Shown here piece after piece: positions 53,698 through 61,807 of a DNA stretch of 64,000 nt. The notes beneath the pieces are model-generated. The model did not search any database. It was not told where the DNA came from and saw only the letters and a program-made list of their open reading frames with translations. Both the position numbers and the translations under genes were made by a program. Origin of the DNA: Pseudomonas campi (GTDB lineage: Bacteria; Pseudomonadota; Gammaproteobacteria; Pseudomonadales; Pseudomonadaceae); the NCBI RefSeq assembly GCF_013200955.2, contig NZ_CP053697.2:1-64000 (forward strand), written 5' to 3'. Within the stretch, counting starts at the first letter, position 1, and every line of letters begins with the position of its first letter.

Positions 53698-54417
53698 ATG
53701 TTCAACCTGCGGCGTTATGTATTGCTGGTGCTGCTCCCTTTCGGCGCTCTGTGCACTGCGGCGGAGCAGACGTGCGACAGCGCCGCCCAATGCAACCAGG
53801 CCGGCAGCAGCGCCTACCAGGCGGGACGCTATGCCGAGGCCATCGAGGCATTCGAACGGCAACTGCGACGCTCCGAGGAAGGCGATACGGCACAGCAGGA
53901 GCTGGCGCTGAACAATCTGCTGCTGGCCAATCTCAAGGCCGGCGACCCCGGCATGGCTCGCGCCTGGCTGGAAGTGGCGCTGGACAATGGCCTGCAGGGG
54001 CCGGCGACGCGGCACAATTTGGGCAAGCTCGCCGCGGTTGTGGACTACCCGGCGCTGGCCGCGACGGTCGAGGGGCATTACCTGCGCTATGCCGGCCAGG
54101 GGGCGTGGAGCAGCCTGGATATCCAGCGCAAAGGTAATGGTTACCAGGTGTTCTTCAACCCCTTGCGGGCCGGTGCCCAGATCGAGGAATACGGCCCGGC
54201 GGCCATCGGCGAGCTGCACGGCAGCATCAGCGGTGCCGGCCCGCACTTCAGCCTGAATGAAGCCGGGCTGGCGACGGAGTGTGCGGTGGAACTGCTGTGG
54301 AATGGCGCCGACATGCGCGTGCTCGAGGCCTTTGGCGAGGAGTGCCAGGCCTATGGCGGCGCCGGTATCAGTGTCGCCGGGCGCTACTACAAGACCAGCA
54401 GCGTGGCGAAGTTCTAG
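53698..54417 (+). CDS. Secreted TPR-containing protein
   Basis: A 239-residue protein with a signal peptide (MFNLRRYVLLVLLPFGALCTA). Residues about 30-110 form two or three Sel1/TPR-like helical repeats (GSSAYQAGRYAEAIEAFERQL, ALNNLLLANLKAGDPGMARAWLEVALDNG). The C-terminal half (about 130-239) looks beta-rich, with two Cys that may pair. AGGAGG lies 8 bases before the ATG, an unusually strong site. Function unknown. Confidence 0.78.
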   Translation: MFNLRRYVLLVLLPFGALCTAAEQTCDSAAQCNQAGSSAYQAGRYAEAIEAFERQLRRSEEGDTAQQELALNNLLLANLKAGDPGMARAWLEVALDNGLQGPATRHNLGKLAAVVDYPALAATVEGHYLRYAGQGAWSSLDIQRKGNGYQVFFNPLRAGAQIEEYGPAAIGELHGSISGAGPHFSLNEAGLATECAVELLWNGADMRVLEAFGEECQAYGGAGISVAGRYYKTSSVAKF

Positions 54418-54550
54418 CGGCTGACTGACTTGTCGGCCGACAGGCCGAGGTCAATGGCCAGCCCGTCACCGTTCTGGTCGGTCACCGCCACCACTACCAG
54501 CGGCTCCGCTGACCAGTGCCGCGGTTTGGCTCCCGAAAGAATCGTGCTTT

Positions 54551-54627
54551 GCGTAGGGGTGCGCCGCGTGTTCACCACAGGCCCCGCGTAGGGACCCCGG
54601 TGCGCACGGCGCACCCTCGGCTTACGC
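54551..54627. repeat. GCGTAGGGG palindromic repeat
   Basis: GCGTAGGGGTGCGCCG at the left and CGGCGCACCCTCGGCTTACGC at the right form an imperfect inverted repeat, with an internal GCGTAGGG. It ends within the last codons of the glutamine synthetase-like gene. The 204-bp gap before it contains nothing else I can support. Confidence 0.5.
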
Positions 54628-55989
54628 GTGGGTCAGATACCAGCGCCAATCCTGCTCGCCGACTTCGCCCATGAACTGGCGGAACTCGTTCCACTTGATG
54701 GCCAGGAACACCTTGAGGAACTCCTCGCCCAGTGCCTGCTGGGCCCAGCTGGAGTTCTCCAGGGCGCGCAGGGCGGTCAGCCAGTCGGTGGGCAGGGTTT
54801 CGCGGGCCTGTTCGTAGCCGTTGCCGATGATTTCTTCACCGGGATCGATCTGGTTCTGGATGCCGTGATGGATACCGGCGAGGATCGCCGCGGCGGCCAG
54901 GTAGGGATTGGCGTCGGCGCCGCAGATACGGTGCTCGACATGCCGGCTCTTGGTCGGGCCGCCCGGTACGCGGAATGACACGGTGCGGTTGTTCACCCCC
55001 CAGCTCTTGGCCAGCGGCGCGTAGCTGTTGGTCTGGAAACGGCGGAACGAGTTGGCGTTGGGGCAGAAGATCGCCAGGGCGTCATTCAGCGTGGCCATCA
55101 TGCCGCCGATGGCGTGCTTGAGCAGCGGCGTGCCGTGCGGGTCCTCGGAAGCCATCAGGTTGTTGCCGTTTTCATCCGCCAAACTCACGTGCATGTGCAA
55201 GCCGCTGCCGGCCAGGTCGCCGAATGGCTTGGCCATGAAACAGGCCTGCAGCCCGTGCTTGTTGGCCACGCCCTTGACCAGGCGCTTGTAGCGCACGCCT
55301 TCGTCGATGGCCTGCAGCGCGTCGAAGCGGTGCTCCAGGGTCAGCTCGACCTGGCCCGGGGCGTATTCGGAAATCGCCGTGCGCACCGGCAGGCCCTGTA
55401 CTTCGCAGGCGGCGTAGAGGTCGTCGAGAAACGGCTGCAGCTGCTCCAGCTCGTACACGCCGTACACCTGTGGCGCCTGTGGGCGCACGCCGTTGCTTTG
55501 CAGTGCGGGCTGCGGACGACCATTGGCATCACGCTGCTTGTCCAGCAGGTAAAACTCCAGCTCCACCGCCATCACCGGGTGGTAGCCGTCGGCCTTGAGC
55601 CGGTCGATGGCGCGCACTAGCACATGCCGCGGATCGGCCGGGGCGGCCGGCAGGCCCTGGGTCGGGTGCATGCTCACCTGCAACTGGCCGGTCGGCGTGG
55701 TGCGCCAGGGTTGCAGGGTCAGGCTGCCGGGCAGCGGGTAGGTCCAGCAGTCGGCGTCGGCGACTTCCCAGACCAGGCCGCTTTCTTCCACGTCCTCGCC
55801 CTGGATGGTCAGCGCCAGGATCGAGCTGGGCAGCGGCCGGCCGTTCTCGTAGATGGCCAGCAGCTCGTCGCGGTGCAGCAGCTTGCCGCGCGGGATGCCG
55901 TTGGCGTCGATCAGCATCAGCTCGATGCTGCGCACTTCCGGGTGGGCGGCGAGGAAGTCACGGGCTTCCTGGGGATTGGCGAATTGCAT
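54622..55989 (-). CDS. Glutamine synthetase family, gamma-glutamylpolyamine synthetase-like
   Basis: A 455-residue enzyme of the glutamine-synthetase superfamily, of the PuuA/PauA type that joins glutamate to polyamines. Motifs: VELEFYLLD (metal and substrate Glu), GSGLHMHVSLADENGNN, CPNANSFRRFQTNSYAP, and GADANPYLAAAAILAGIHHGI. Together with the adjacent aminotransferase, SDR and FCD regulator it matches PA5522-PA5525 of P. aeruginosa; PA5522 is one of seven PauA paralogues there (recalled). The amine used as substrate is uncertain. Separated from the upstream aminotransferase by a hairpin-forming repeat. Confidence 0.88.
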   Translation of the reverse strand: MQFANPQEARDFLAAHPEVRSIELMLIDANGIPRGKLLHRDELLAIYENGRPLPSSILALTIQGEDVEESGLVWEVADADCWTYPLPGSLTLQPWRTTPTGQLQVSMHPTQGLPAAPADPRHVLVRAIDRLKADGYHPVMAVELEFYLLDKQRDANGRPQPALQSNGVRPQAPQVYGVYELEQLQPFLDDLYAACEVQGLPVRTAISEYAPGQVELTLEHRFDALQAIDEGVRYKRLVKGVANKHGLQACFMAKPFGDLAGSGLHMHVSLADENGNNLMASEDPHGTPLLKHAIGGMMATLNDALAIFCPNANSFRRFQTNSYAPLAKSWGVNNRTVSFRVPGGPTKSRHVEHRICGADANPYLAAAAILAGIHHGIQNQIDPGEEIIGNGYEQARETLPTDWLTALRALENSSWAQQALGEEFLKVFLAIKWNEFRQFMGEVGEQDWRWYLTHA

Positions 55990-56001
55990 AGTGGCGGTCT
56001 C

Positions 56002-56092
56002 TGTAGGGTGGATGACGTTTTATCCATCCACCGTGGGAATCGGTTGTCGGTGCGGCCTGTTGGTGGATGAAAAGAGCGTCATCCACCCTACA
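56002..56092. repeat. TGTAGGGTGGATGA palindromic repeat
   Basis: A 91-bp element with near-perfect ends: TGTAGGGTGGATGACG at 56002 and the complement CGTCATCCACCCTACA ending at 56092, plus an inner TCCATCCACC / GGTGGATGA pair. It fills almost the whole gap between the aminotransferase and the glutamine synthetase-like gene, so it is transcribed and may shape their relative expression. This type is frequent in Pseudomonas intergenic regions. Confidence 0.75.
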
Positions 56093-56094
56093 AA

Positions 56095-57486
56095 TCATTC
56101 GCGGGCGCCGGGGATGGCCAGTAGCTCGGTCAGGGCCTGGTCGAGCATGCCGATCAGCTTATCCACATCCTCCGCCGTGGTGCTCGGGCAGCACAGGGTC
56201 ATGTTGTGGAACGGGGTGATCAGGATGCCGCGGTTGATCAGGTACAGGTGCAGGGCCATCTGCAGCTCGTCGTGGAAGGCCGCCTCGGCCTCGGCGCCGG
56301 TCTTCGGTGAGACCGGGCAGAACTGGAACTCGCTGCGCGCGCCCAGCTCGGTCACCGACCACTTCAGCTCGTGCTTGCCGATCAGCGTGCGGAAGCCATC
56401 GGCCAGGCGCTTGGCCAGCGGCAGCATGTGCGCGTAGGCGGCTGGGGTCATCACCTGTTCCAGGTTGGCGCGCATGCAGTGCATGGCCAGGGCGTTGGCC
56501 GACAGGGTGGTGCCCATGCCGCTATGACCATGGCCGTGGCTGCCTTCGCTGGCGCGTTTACGCGCAGTGGTCATGGCCTCGGCCATCGCCGCGCTGCAAC
56601 CGAAGATGCCGCACGGCACACCGCCGGCAATCGGCTTGCCGACCACGAAGAAGTCCGGGTCGAGGTTCCACAGTTTGGTGCAGCCACCCATATCGGTGGA
56701 GATGGTGTGGGTCTCGTCGATGATCAGCAGTGCGCCGTATTTACGGGTCAGCTCGCGGCATTTCTGCATAAAGCCCGGCTCGGGCAGGACCATGCCGATA
56801 TTGGTCATCGCCGGCTCGCACAGCAGGGCGCAGACGTCGCCCTTGGCCAGTGCGGCTTCCAGTGCCGCCACGTCGTTGAACGGGATCGAGCGGCTGTACT
56901 CGGTCAGGTCATAGGCCTGGCCGACCAGGCCGGAGCGCGGCACGGTTTCGCCGTCGATGCAGCGCACCATTACGTCGTCCACCGTGCCGTGGTAGCAGCC
57001 GTCGAACACCAGCAGGGTTTTGCGCTGGGTAATCGCGCGGGCCCAGCGCAGCACGTAGCGGTTCGAGTCCGTGGCGGTGGCGGTGACCTGCCAGAACGGC
57101 AGGCCGAAGCGCGCGGCCAGCAGCTCGCCGCAGACCACCGCGTCCTCGCCCGGCAGCATGGTGGTCAGGCCGTTGTTGCCTTGCTCGGCGATGGCCTTGG
57201 CGATCGGGTCCGGCGAGTGGCCAAACATGGTGCCGGTGTCGCCCAGGCAGAAGTCGATGTATTCGTGGCCATCGACGTCATAGAAGCGCGCGCCTTTGGC
57301 CCGCTCGACAAACAGCGGCACCGGGGTCGACCAGTCCGCCATCCAGTGCATCGGTACGCCACCGTACAGCGAGTTGCGCGCCCGCTCGGCCAGGGCCACG
57401 GATTTCGGATTGCGCGCGATAAAGCGCTCCCGCTCGCGGCCGGCGAAGGTTGCTACGGCGGATGGGCTGATACCACTGGCAGTCAT
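56095..57486 (-). CDS. Class III aminotransferase
   Basis: A 463-residue PLP-dependent class III aminotransferase. The N-terminal RNPKSVALAERARNSLYGGVPMHWM, DVDGHEYIDFCLGDTGTMFGH (in parts), LLIIDETHT with the PLP-ring Asp, and FFVVGKPIAGGVPCG with the Schiff-base Lys are visible. The overall look is closer to glutamate-1-semialdehyde mutase-like aminotransferases than to SpuC. The start at 57486 has GAGG 8 bases upstream and removes a weak 12-residue extension. It is transcribed divergently from the SDR under a shared TGTGATCACA operator, pointing to amine or amino-acid catabolism. Confidence 0.88.
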   Translation of the reverse strand: MTASGISPSAVATFAGRERERFIARNPKSVALAERARNSLYGGVPMHWMADWSTPVPLFVERAKGARFYDVDGHEYIDFCLGDTGTMFGHSPDPIAKAIAEQGNNGLTTMLPGEDAVVCGELLAARFGLPFWQVTATATDSNRYVLRWARAITQRKTLLVFDGCYHGTVDDVMVRCIDGETVPRSGLVGQAYDLTEYSRSIPFNDVAALEAALAKGDVCALLCEPAMTNIGMVLPEPGFMQKCRELTRKYGALLIIDETHTISTDMGGCTKLWNLDPDFFVVGKPIAGGVPCGIFGCSAAMAEAMTTARKRASEGSHGHGHSGMGTTLSANALAMHCMRANLEQVMTPAAYAHMLPLAKRLADGFRTLIGKHELKWSVTELGARSEFQFCPVSPKTGAEAEAAFHDELQMALHLYLINRGILITPFHNMTLCCPSTTAEDVDKLIGMLDQALTELLAIPGARE

Positions 57487-57520
57487 GTTGAACACCTCGT
57501 TCGAATATCTGCACATGCTC

Positions 57521-57536
57521 ATTTGTGATCACAAAT
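57521..57536. promoter_or_regulatory. GntR/FCD operator, site 1
   Basis: ATTTGTGATCACAAAT is a perfect 16-bp palindrome about 35 bases upstream of the aminotransferase start. The same core recurs at 57584-57596. GTGATCAC-type palindromes fit FCD-family GntR regulators, and one is encoded at 58495. Confidence 0.75.
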
Positions 57537-57583
57537 AAGTCAATAGATGTCTTATTGTCGGTAATAAGGTAGATTTTTCCTTA

Positions 57584-57596
57584 ATTTGTGATCACA
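57584..57596. promoter_or_regulatory. GntR/FCD operator, site 2
   Basis: ATTTGTGATCACA, the second copy of the palindromic core (TGTGATCACA), sits 13 bases before the SDR start. The centres of the two sites are about 63 bases apart, one near each divergent start, so one regulator could control both transcripts and might loop the DNA. Confidence 0.7.
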
Positions 57597-57609
57597 GGTG
57601 ACGGTTATC

Positions 57610-58380
57610 ATGGAACAACAGCAGCAAGTGGCTTTGGTCAGCGGCGCCGGCAGCGACAGCGGAATCGGCATGGCCATCGCTCGGCGCCTTGGTCGCGCCG
57701 GCGTGCGCGTGCTGCTCACCGCCAGCAGCGCACGGGTCGAACAGCGTGCGGCCGAACTCTGCGCTGAAGGTATTCAAGCACGTGCCCGCGCCGCCGACCT
57801 GACCGATGAGCAGCAGGTGGCCGAGTTGGTTGCCTGGGCGCAGGCGCAGTGGGGGCAGATCGACATCCTGGTGAACAACGCCGGCATGGCCATGCAGGGC
57901 AGCCCCGAGCCGTTTGCCGAGCTGGCTGAGATGGATTTGGCCAACTGGAACCTGTCGCTCAATCGCAACCTGACCACTGCCTTTCTGCTCATCCGTGGCG
58001 TGTTGCCCGGTATGCGTGCACGCGGCTACGGGCGCATCGTCAATATCAGCTCGACCACCGGCACCCGTGGCAGCAACCCCGGCGAATCCGCCTACAGCGC
58101 GGCCAAGGCCGGCATGCTCGGCCTGTCCATGGGCCTGGCGCTGGAAGTGGCCAAGCAGGGCGTCACGGTCAACAGCGTGGCGCCGGGCTGGATCGCCACC
58201 GGTTCGAGCACCGAGGAGGAGCGGCATGCCGCCGCGTACACGCCGCTCGGCCGCGCCGGGCGCCCCGAGGAAGTCGCTGCCGCCGTGGCCTTTCTCGCCT
58301 CGCCGGAGGCCAGCTATATCACCGGAGAGGTCCTCGTCGTCGACGGGGGCAACTGCCTCATTGAAAACAAGGCTCCTTGA
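57610..58380 (+). CDS. Short-chain dehydrogenase/reductase
   Basis: A 256-residue classical SDR. NAD(P)-binding SGAGSDSGIGMAIARRLG (with GIG), NNAG at about 90, catalytic YSAAK with the Ser in NISSTTG, and the C-terminal GEVLVVDGGN. The ATG at 57610 gives a normal SDR N-terminus with AGGTGA 8 bases upstream; a GTG at 57598 also exists but lies on the operator. It should oxidise or reduce a small carbonyl or alcohol in the same pathway as the divergent aminotransferase. Confidence 0.9.
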   Translation: MEQQQQVALVSGAGSDSGIGMAIARRLGRAGVRVLLTASSARVEQRAAELCAEGIQARARAADLTDEQQVAELVAWAQAQWGQIDILVNNAGMAMQGSPEPFAELAEMDLANWNLSLNRNLTTAFLLIRGVLPGMRARGYGRIVNISSTTGTRGSNPGESAYSAAKAGMLGLSMGLALEVAKQGVTVNSVAPGWIATGSSTEEERHAAAYTPLGRAGRPEEVAAAVAFLASPEASYITGEVLVVDGGNCLIENKAP

Positions 58381-58438
58381 TCCATTAGAATCCCCTGCGC
58401 CGCTCTGGGGCGGTCTTCTTCAGTCAAAGGAATCCTGC

Positions 58439-58498
58439 ATGCGCAACTGCTCGCTGACCCTCGCCCAACTGCCCGCGCCACCGGCCAAGGGTGCATGA
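58439..58498 (+). CDS. Possible 19-residue leader peptide of the GntR gene
   Basis: ATG at 58439 with AAAGGA 6 bases upstream starts MRNCSLTLAQLPAPPAKGA, whose TGA overlaps the ATG of the regulator gene (ATGA). The good ribosome site and exact overlap suggest it is translated and coupled to the regulator, which itself has a weaker RBS. It could also be the remnant of a longer gene. Confidence 0.4.
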   Translation: MRNCSLTLAQLPAPPAKGA

Positions 58499-59169
58499 CC
58501 ATGGCCGACAATCTGCAGGAGCAGCTCTACCAGCGCATTCGTGAAGGCCTGCTGGCCGGGCGCTTCCAACCCGGCCAGCGGTTGAAAATCCGCGATCTGG
58601 CCGCCGAGTGGGGCACCAGCCCGATGCCGGTACGTGCCGCCCTGCAGCGCCTGGTGGCCGAGGGCGCGCTGGAGGGCGAGCCGCAGCGCTCGGTGCGCGT
58701 GCCGCCCATGACCCGCGAGCGCTACCAGAACATCTTCCAGGTGCGCCTGGGCCTCGAAGGCCTGGCCGTGGAGTTGGCCGCGCCGCGCCTGACCCCCGCC
58801 GACCTGACCCTGCTGCGCGATTGTGTGGCGCGCATGGACCAGGCCATCGAGCTGCGCCAGGTGCAGGCCTATCTGGATGCCAACAGCCAGTTCCACCTGC
58901 ACCTCTACAGCGCCTGTGGCAACCCGGTGCTGCTGCGCAGCATCGAGTCGTTGTGGCTGCAGGTCGGTCCGTTCTTCAACCGCCTGTTCACCGGCGCCGA
59001 TCTGTCGCTGCGGCTCAATGATTTCCACGAGGAGGCCTTCGCCGCCATCGAGGCCGGTGACGCCAAGGCGGCGCGCCAGTTCATGGAGCAGGACCTGCTC
59101 TACTTCGCCCGTTTCCTCCTCAACCTGCTCGAACTGGAGGGCGCTCAGGCCCGCAGCATCAGCCCTTGA
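58495..59169 (+). CDS. GntR family regulator, FCD subfamily
   Basis: A 224-residue regulator: N-terminal winged helix (QLYQRIREGLLAGRFQPGQRLKIRDLAAEWGTSPMPVRAAL, in parts) and a C-terminal all-helical FCD ligand domain with metal-binding-type residues (DANSQFHLHLYSACGN). It most likely binds the TGTGATCACA palindromes upstream of the SDR and aminotransferase. Ligand probably an amine or acid intermediate of the pathway. A second ATG at 58501 is possible. Confidence 0.9.
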   Translation: MTMADNLQEQLYQRIREGLLAGRFQPGQRLKIRDLAAEWGTSPMPVRAALQRLVAEGALEGEPQRSVRVPPMTRERYQNIFQVRLGLEGLAVELAAPRLTPADLTLLRDCVARMDQAIELRQVQAYLDANSQFHLHLYSACGNPVLLRSIESLWLQVGPFFNRLFTGADLSLRLNDFHEEAFAAIEAGDAKAARQFMEQDLLYFARFLLNLLELEGAQARSISP

Positions 59170-59285
59170 GCCGCTCCTGGGGAGAGTTTGCCGGAAGGTA
59201 GCTTGGGTAATTCTGCGGATCGACAAGGGTGGCATTTCTTGTCTTACACTCAGTCAATCGATTCTCCGGCCCCAAGGATTGCCCG

Positions 59286-60890
59286 ATGGCGGACTACAGC
59301 AACACGCGCTTCCTGATCGTCGATGACTTCTCCGACTTCCGCAGCTCGGTCAAGGCCATGCTGCGCGATATCGGCGCCCGCGATGTCGACACCGGCGACC
59401 GGGGCGAAGAGACCCTGAGCCTGTGCCGGCAGAAGCGCTACGACATCATCCTGCACGACTACAACCTGGGCACTGGCAAGAATGGCCAGCAGGTGCTCGA
59501 GGAGCTGCTCGCCGACAAGCTGATCAGCCACCAGTGCATTTTCGTCATGGTCACCGCCGAGAGCAGCCAGGCCATGGTGCTCAGTGCGCTGGAGCACGAA
59601 CCGGATGCCTACCTGACCAAGCCGTTCAACCGCGCCAGCCTGACCCAGCGTCTGGACAAGCTGGTGGAACGCAAGGCCGCGCTCAAACCGATCCTGCAGG
59701 CGCTCGACAAACAGGATCCGGCCGCCGTGCTGGCCGCCTGCGAGGCCCTGATCCGGGAGGACAAGCGTCTGGTGCCGCTGTGCCAGCGCTACCAGGCCGG
59801 TGCCCTGCGCGAGCTGAACCGGCATGCCGAACTGGAGAAGCTGTTGACCGGCATCTTGGCCGACCGCGCCTTGCCCTGGGCCTACCTGGCACTCGGCAGC
59901 CTGCTGCAGACCCGCAACGAGCTGGCGCGTGCCCAGGAGTTGTACGAGCAGGCGCTGAAGAACTTCCCCATGTTGCCGGGCCTGTATGACGGCCTGGCCG
60001 CGGTCCTTGCCGCTCGCGGCGAGAGCAAGCGCGCCCAGGACATCCTCGAGGACGCGGTGAAATTGTCGCCCCTGGCCATCCGCCGGCAGATGCAGCTGGG
60101 CAAGCTGGCGCTGGACAACGAAGACTTCGGCAGCGCTTCCAAGGCTTATCGCCAGGCCGTGGATCAGGGCCGCAACTCGCGTTTCAAGAGTCCGGAAAGC
60201 TACCTGGGCATGGCCCAGGCGCTGATCGCCGAATCCGGCGAGGACACCCTCGACAAGCGCGCCCAGGCCGATATCGCCCAGGCCATGGGTGAGCTGGACA
60301 AGCACTACGGCGACGACAAGGTGTTACAGGTGCGCGCTACCCTGATGCAGGCCAAGAGCCTGCAGAAATCCGGTGATCCGGTGCGTGCCGCCAAGCTCAC
60401 CGAGGAAGCCGTGGCAGGCATGGCTGCGCTGCCACAGTTCTTCTCCGCCGATGCGGCGCTGCTGGTGGCCAGCCAGCTGCGCGAGCTGGGTCAGACGGCG
60501 GCCAGCAATGACCTGCTGAAAAGCTGCGTGGAAATATACGGCGATGACCCGGCGGTGATGCAGAACGTCGCCAAGCAGACCGATGACCCGCAGATCCTCG
60601 CCGGCGGCCAGGAAGCGGTCGACTTCAACCGCCAGGGCGTGCGCGCCTACCAGCTGGGCCGCTTCGGTGATGCCCTGGAGCTGTTTCGCCGGGGCCTGGC
60701 GCTGCAGCCGAAGAACATCAGTATCGCCCTCAACACCGCCCAGTCCTTGCTGCGCCTGGGGGGCGACAAAGCAGAGGCGGATCTGCTCGACGAGTGCCGG
60801 CGCTGCCTGGATGCGGTGAGCATGATTCCACCCAGCGACCCGCGCTACGAGCGCTACCAGCAACTGCGCCGGCGGGCCTTCGAACAATGA
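59286..60890 (+). CDS. Response regulator with TPR output domain
   Basis: A 534-residue protein: REC domain (1-120) with acidic pair Asp13/Asp14, phosphoacceptor Asp58 in IILHDYNLG, and Lys112 in YLTKPFN; then about 400 residues of tetratricopeptide repeats (AWAYLALGSLLQTRNELARAQELYEQALKNFP-type units, shown in part as ELARAQELYEQALKNFP). There is no DNA-binding or enzymatic output, so it probably acts by protein-protein contact. AAGGA lies 7 bases before the ATG at 59286. It overlaps the following kinase by four bases and is surely its partner. Confidence 0.88.
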   Translation: MADYSNTRFLIVDDFSDFRSSVKAMLRDIGARDVDTGDRGEETLSLCRQKRYDIILHDYNLGTGKNGQQVLEELLADKLISHQCIFVMVTAESSQAMVLSALEHEPDAYLTKPFNRASLTQRLDKLVERKAALKPILQALDKQDPAAVLAACEALIREDKRLVPLCQRYQAGALRELNRHAELEKLLTGILADRALPWAYLALGSLLQTRNELARAQELYEQALKNFPMLPGLYDGLAAVLAARGESKRAQDILEDAVKLSPLAIRRQMQLGKLALDNEDFGSASKAYRQAVDQGRNSRFKSPESYLGMAQALIAESGEDTLDKRAQADIAQAMGELDKHYGDDKVLQVRATLMQAKSLQKSGDPVRAAKLTEEAVAGMAALPQFFSADAALLVASQLRELGQTAASNDLLKSCVEIYGDDPAVMQNVAKQTDDPQILAGGQEAVDFNRQGVRAYQLGRFGDALELFRRGLALQPKNISIALNTAQSLLRLGGDKAEADLLDECRRCLDAVSMIPPSDPRYERYQQLRRRAFEQ

Positions 60891-61579
60891 GCGACGTCCA
60901 CGAAGGTCTGGACTTCTCCACGGTGATCGCCTCCACCGTGCACGACATGAAAAACTCCCTGGCCATGCTGGTTCAGGCCCATGGCCAGTGGCAGGCGCAG
61001 GTGCCGGCGGAGCTGGCCCACAACAGTGCACAGGGGGTGATCGAATACGAGTTCGCCCGCCTTAACGGCATGCTGGTGCAGCTGCTCGGCCTGTACAAAC
61101 TGGGGGTCAACCAGCTGCCGCTGCGCCCGGCCTACCATGAGCTGGAAGACTTCATCGAAGCGCAGCTGGCGCGCTACCAGGAAGTGCTGGATAGCCGTCA
61201 TATCGTCGCCCGTTGCGAGGTCGAGGACTTCCAGCTGCTGGGCTTCTTCGATCAGGAGCTGCTCGGCTCGGTGGTGGCCAACATCATCACCAACTCCATT
61301 CGCTATGCGCGCAGCGCGCTGCTGGTGCGCGCCTGGCAGGAGCCGGGGCACCTGGTGCTGTCGATCTGCGACGACGGCCAGGGCTACCCGCCGGCCATGC
61401 TCGCCGGACAATCCAACTACGTCCTCAGCCTCAACCACAGCACCGGCAGCACCGGCCTCGGCCTGTACTTCGCCGGGCGCATCGCCGAACTGCACGAGCG
61501 CAATGGCGTGCGCGGACATATCCAGATCAGCAACGGCGGCCCGCTGGGTGGCGGCGAGTTTCGTATTTATCTGCCCTGA
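60887..61579 (+). CDS. Soluble histidine kinase without sensor domain
   Basis: A 230-residue cytoplasmic histidine kinase consisting of only a dimerisation helix and an ATPase domain. The H-box is STVHDMKNSLAML (His19; HDMKN type), N-box NIITNSIRYA, G1 DDGQGY and G2 GSTGLGLYFA. No membrane or input domain, so sensing must come through a partner, perhaps the TPR regulator. Starts in ATGA overlap with it. Similar REC-TPR/HK pairs are known in Pseudomonas but their role is unclear. Confidence 0.85.
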   Translation: MSDVHEGLDFSTVIASTVHDMKNSLAMLVQAHGQWQAQVPAELAHNSAQGVIEYEFARLNGMLVQLLGLYKLGVNQLPLRPAYHELEDFIEAQLARYQEVLDSRHIVARCEVEDFQLLGFFDQELLGSVVANIITNSIRYARSALLVRAWQEPGHLVLSICDDGQGYPPAMLAGQSNYVLSLNHSTGSTGLGLYFAGRIAELHERNGVRGHIQISNGGPLGGGEFRIYLP

Positions 61580-61807
61580 TGCAGATGGCCGGCGATGGCA
61601 GCGCTATCGGGTCAGTTAGCTTCTTTTGCTGCCTCTATCCCGAATCAATATAAGGCTGTTTCTGGCCTTCCTCGCGCTATGTACTAGCGTGCCTCTTGTG
61701 CTTTGCGTCCCTGTTCGCCGGCCTGGCCCAGTGGACCACTGCGCAGCATGGAGGCGTCCGGCAGTAGCCCGTGCTCGTACAACAAGAACAAGACGAGGAC
61801 ATGTCCG

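Noticed and set aside
54414..54614. 66-codon minus-strand ORF
   Set aside because: It consists largely of the GTAGGGG-type palindromic repeat and has no RBS.
57521..57536. Vfr/CRP site
   Set aside because: TGTGATCACA lacks the 6-base spacer between TGTGA and TCACA; an FCD-type GntR operator fits better with the nearby regulator.
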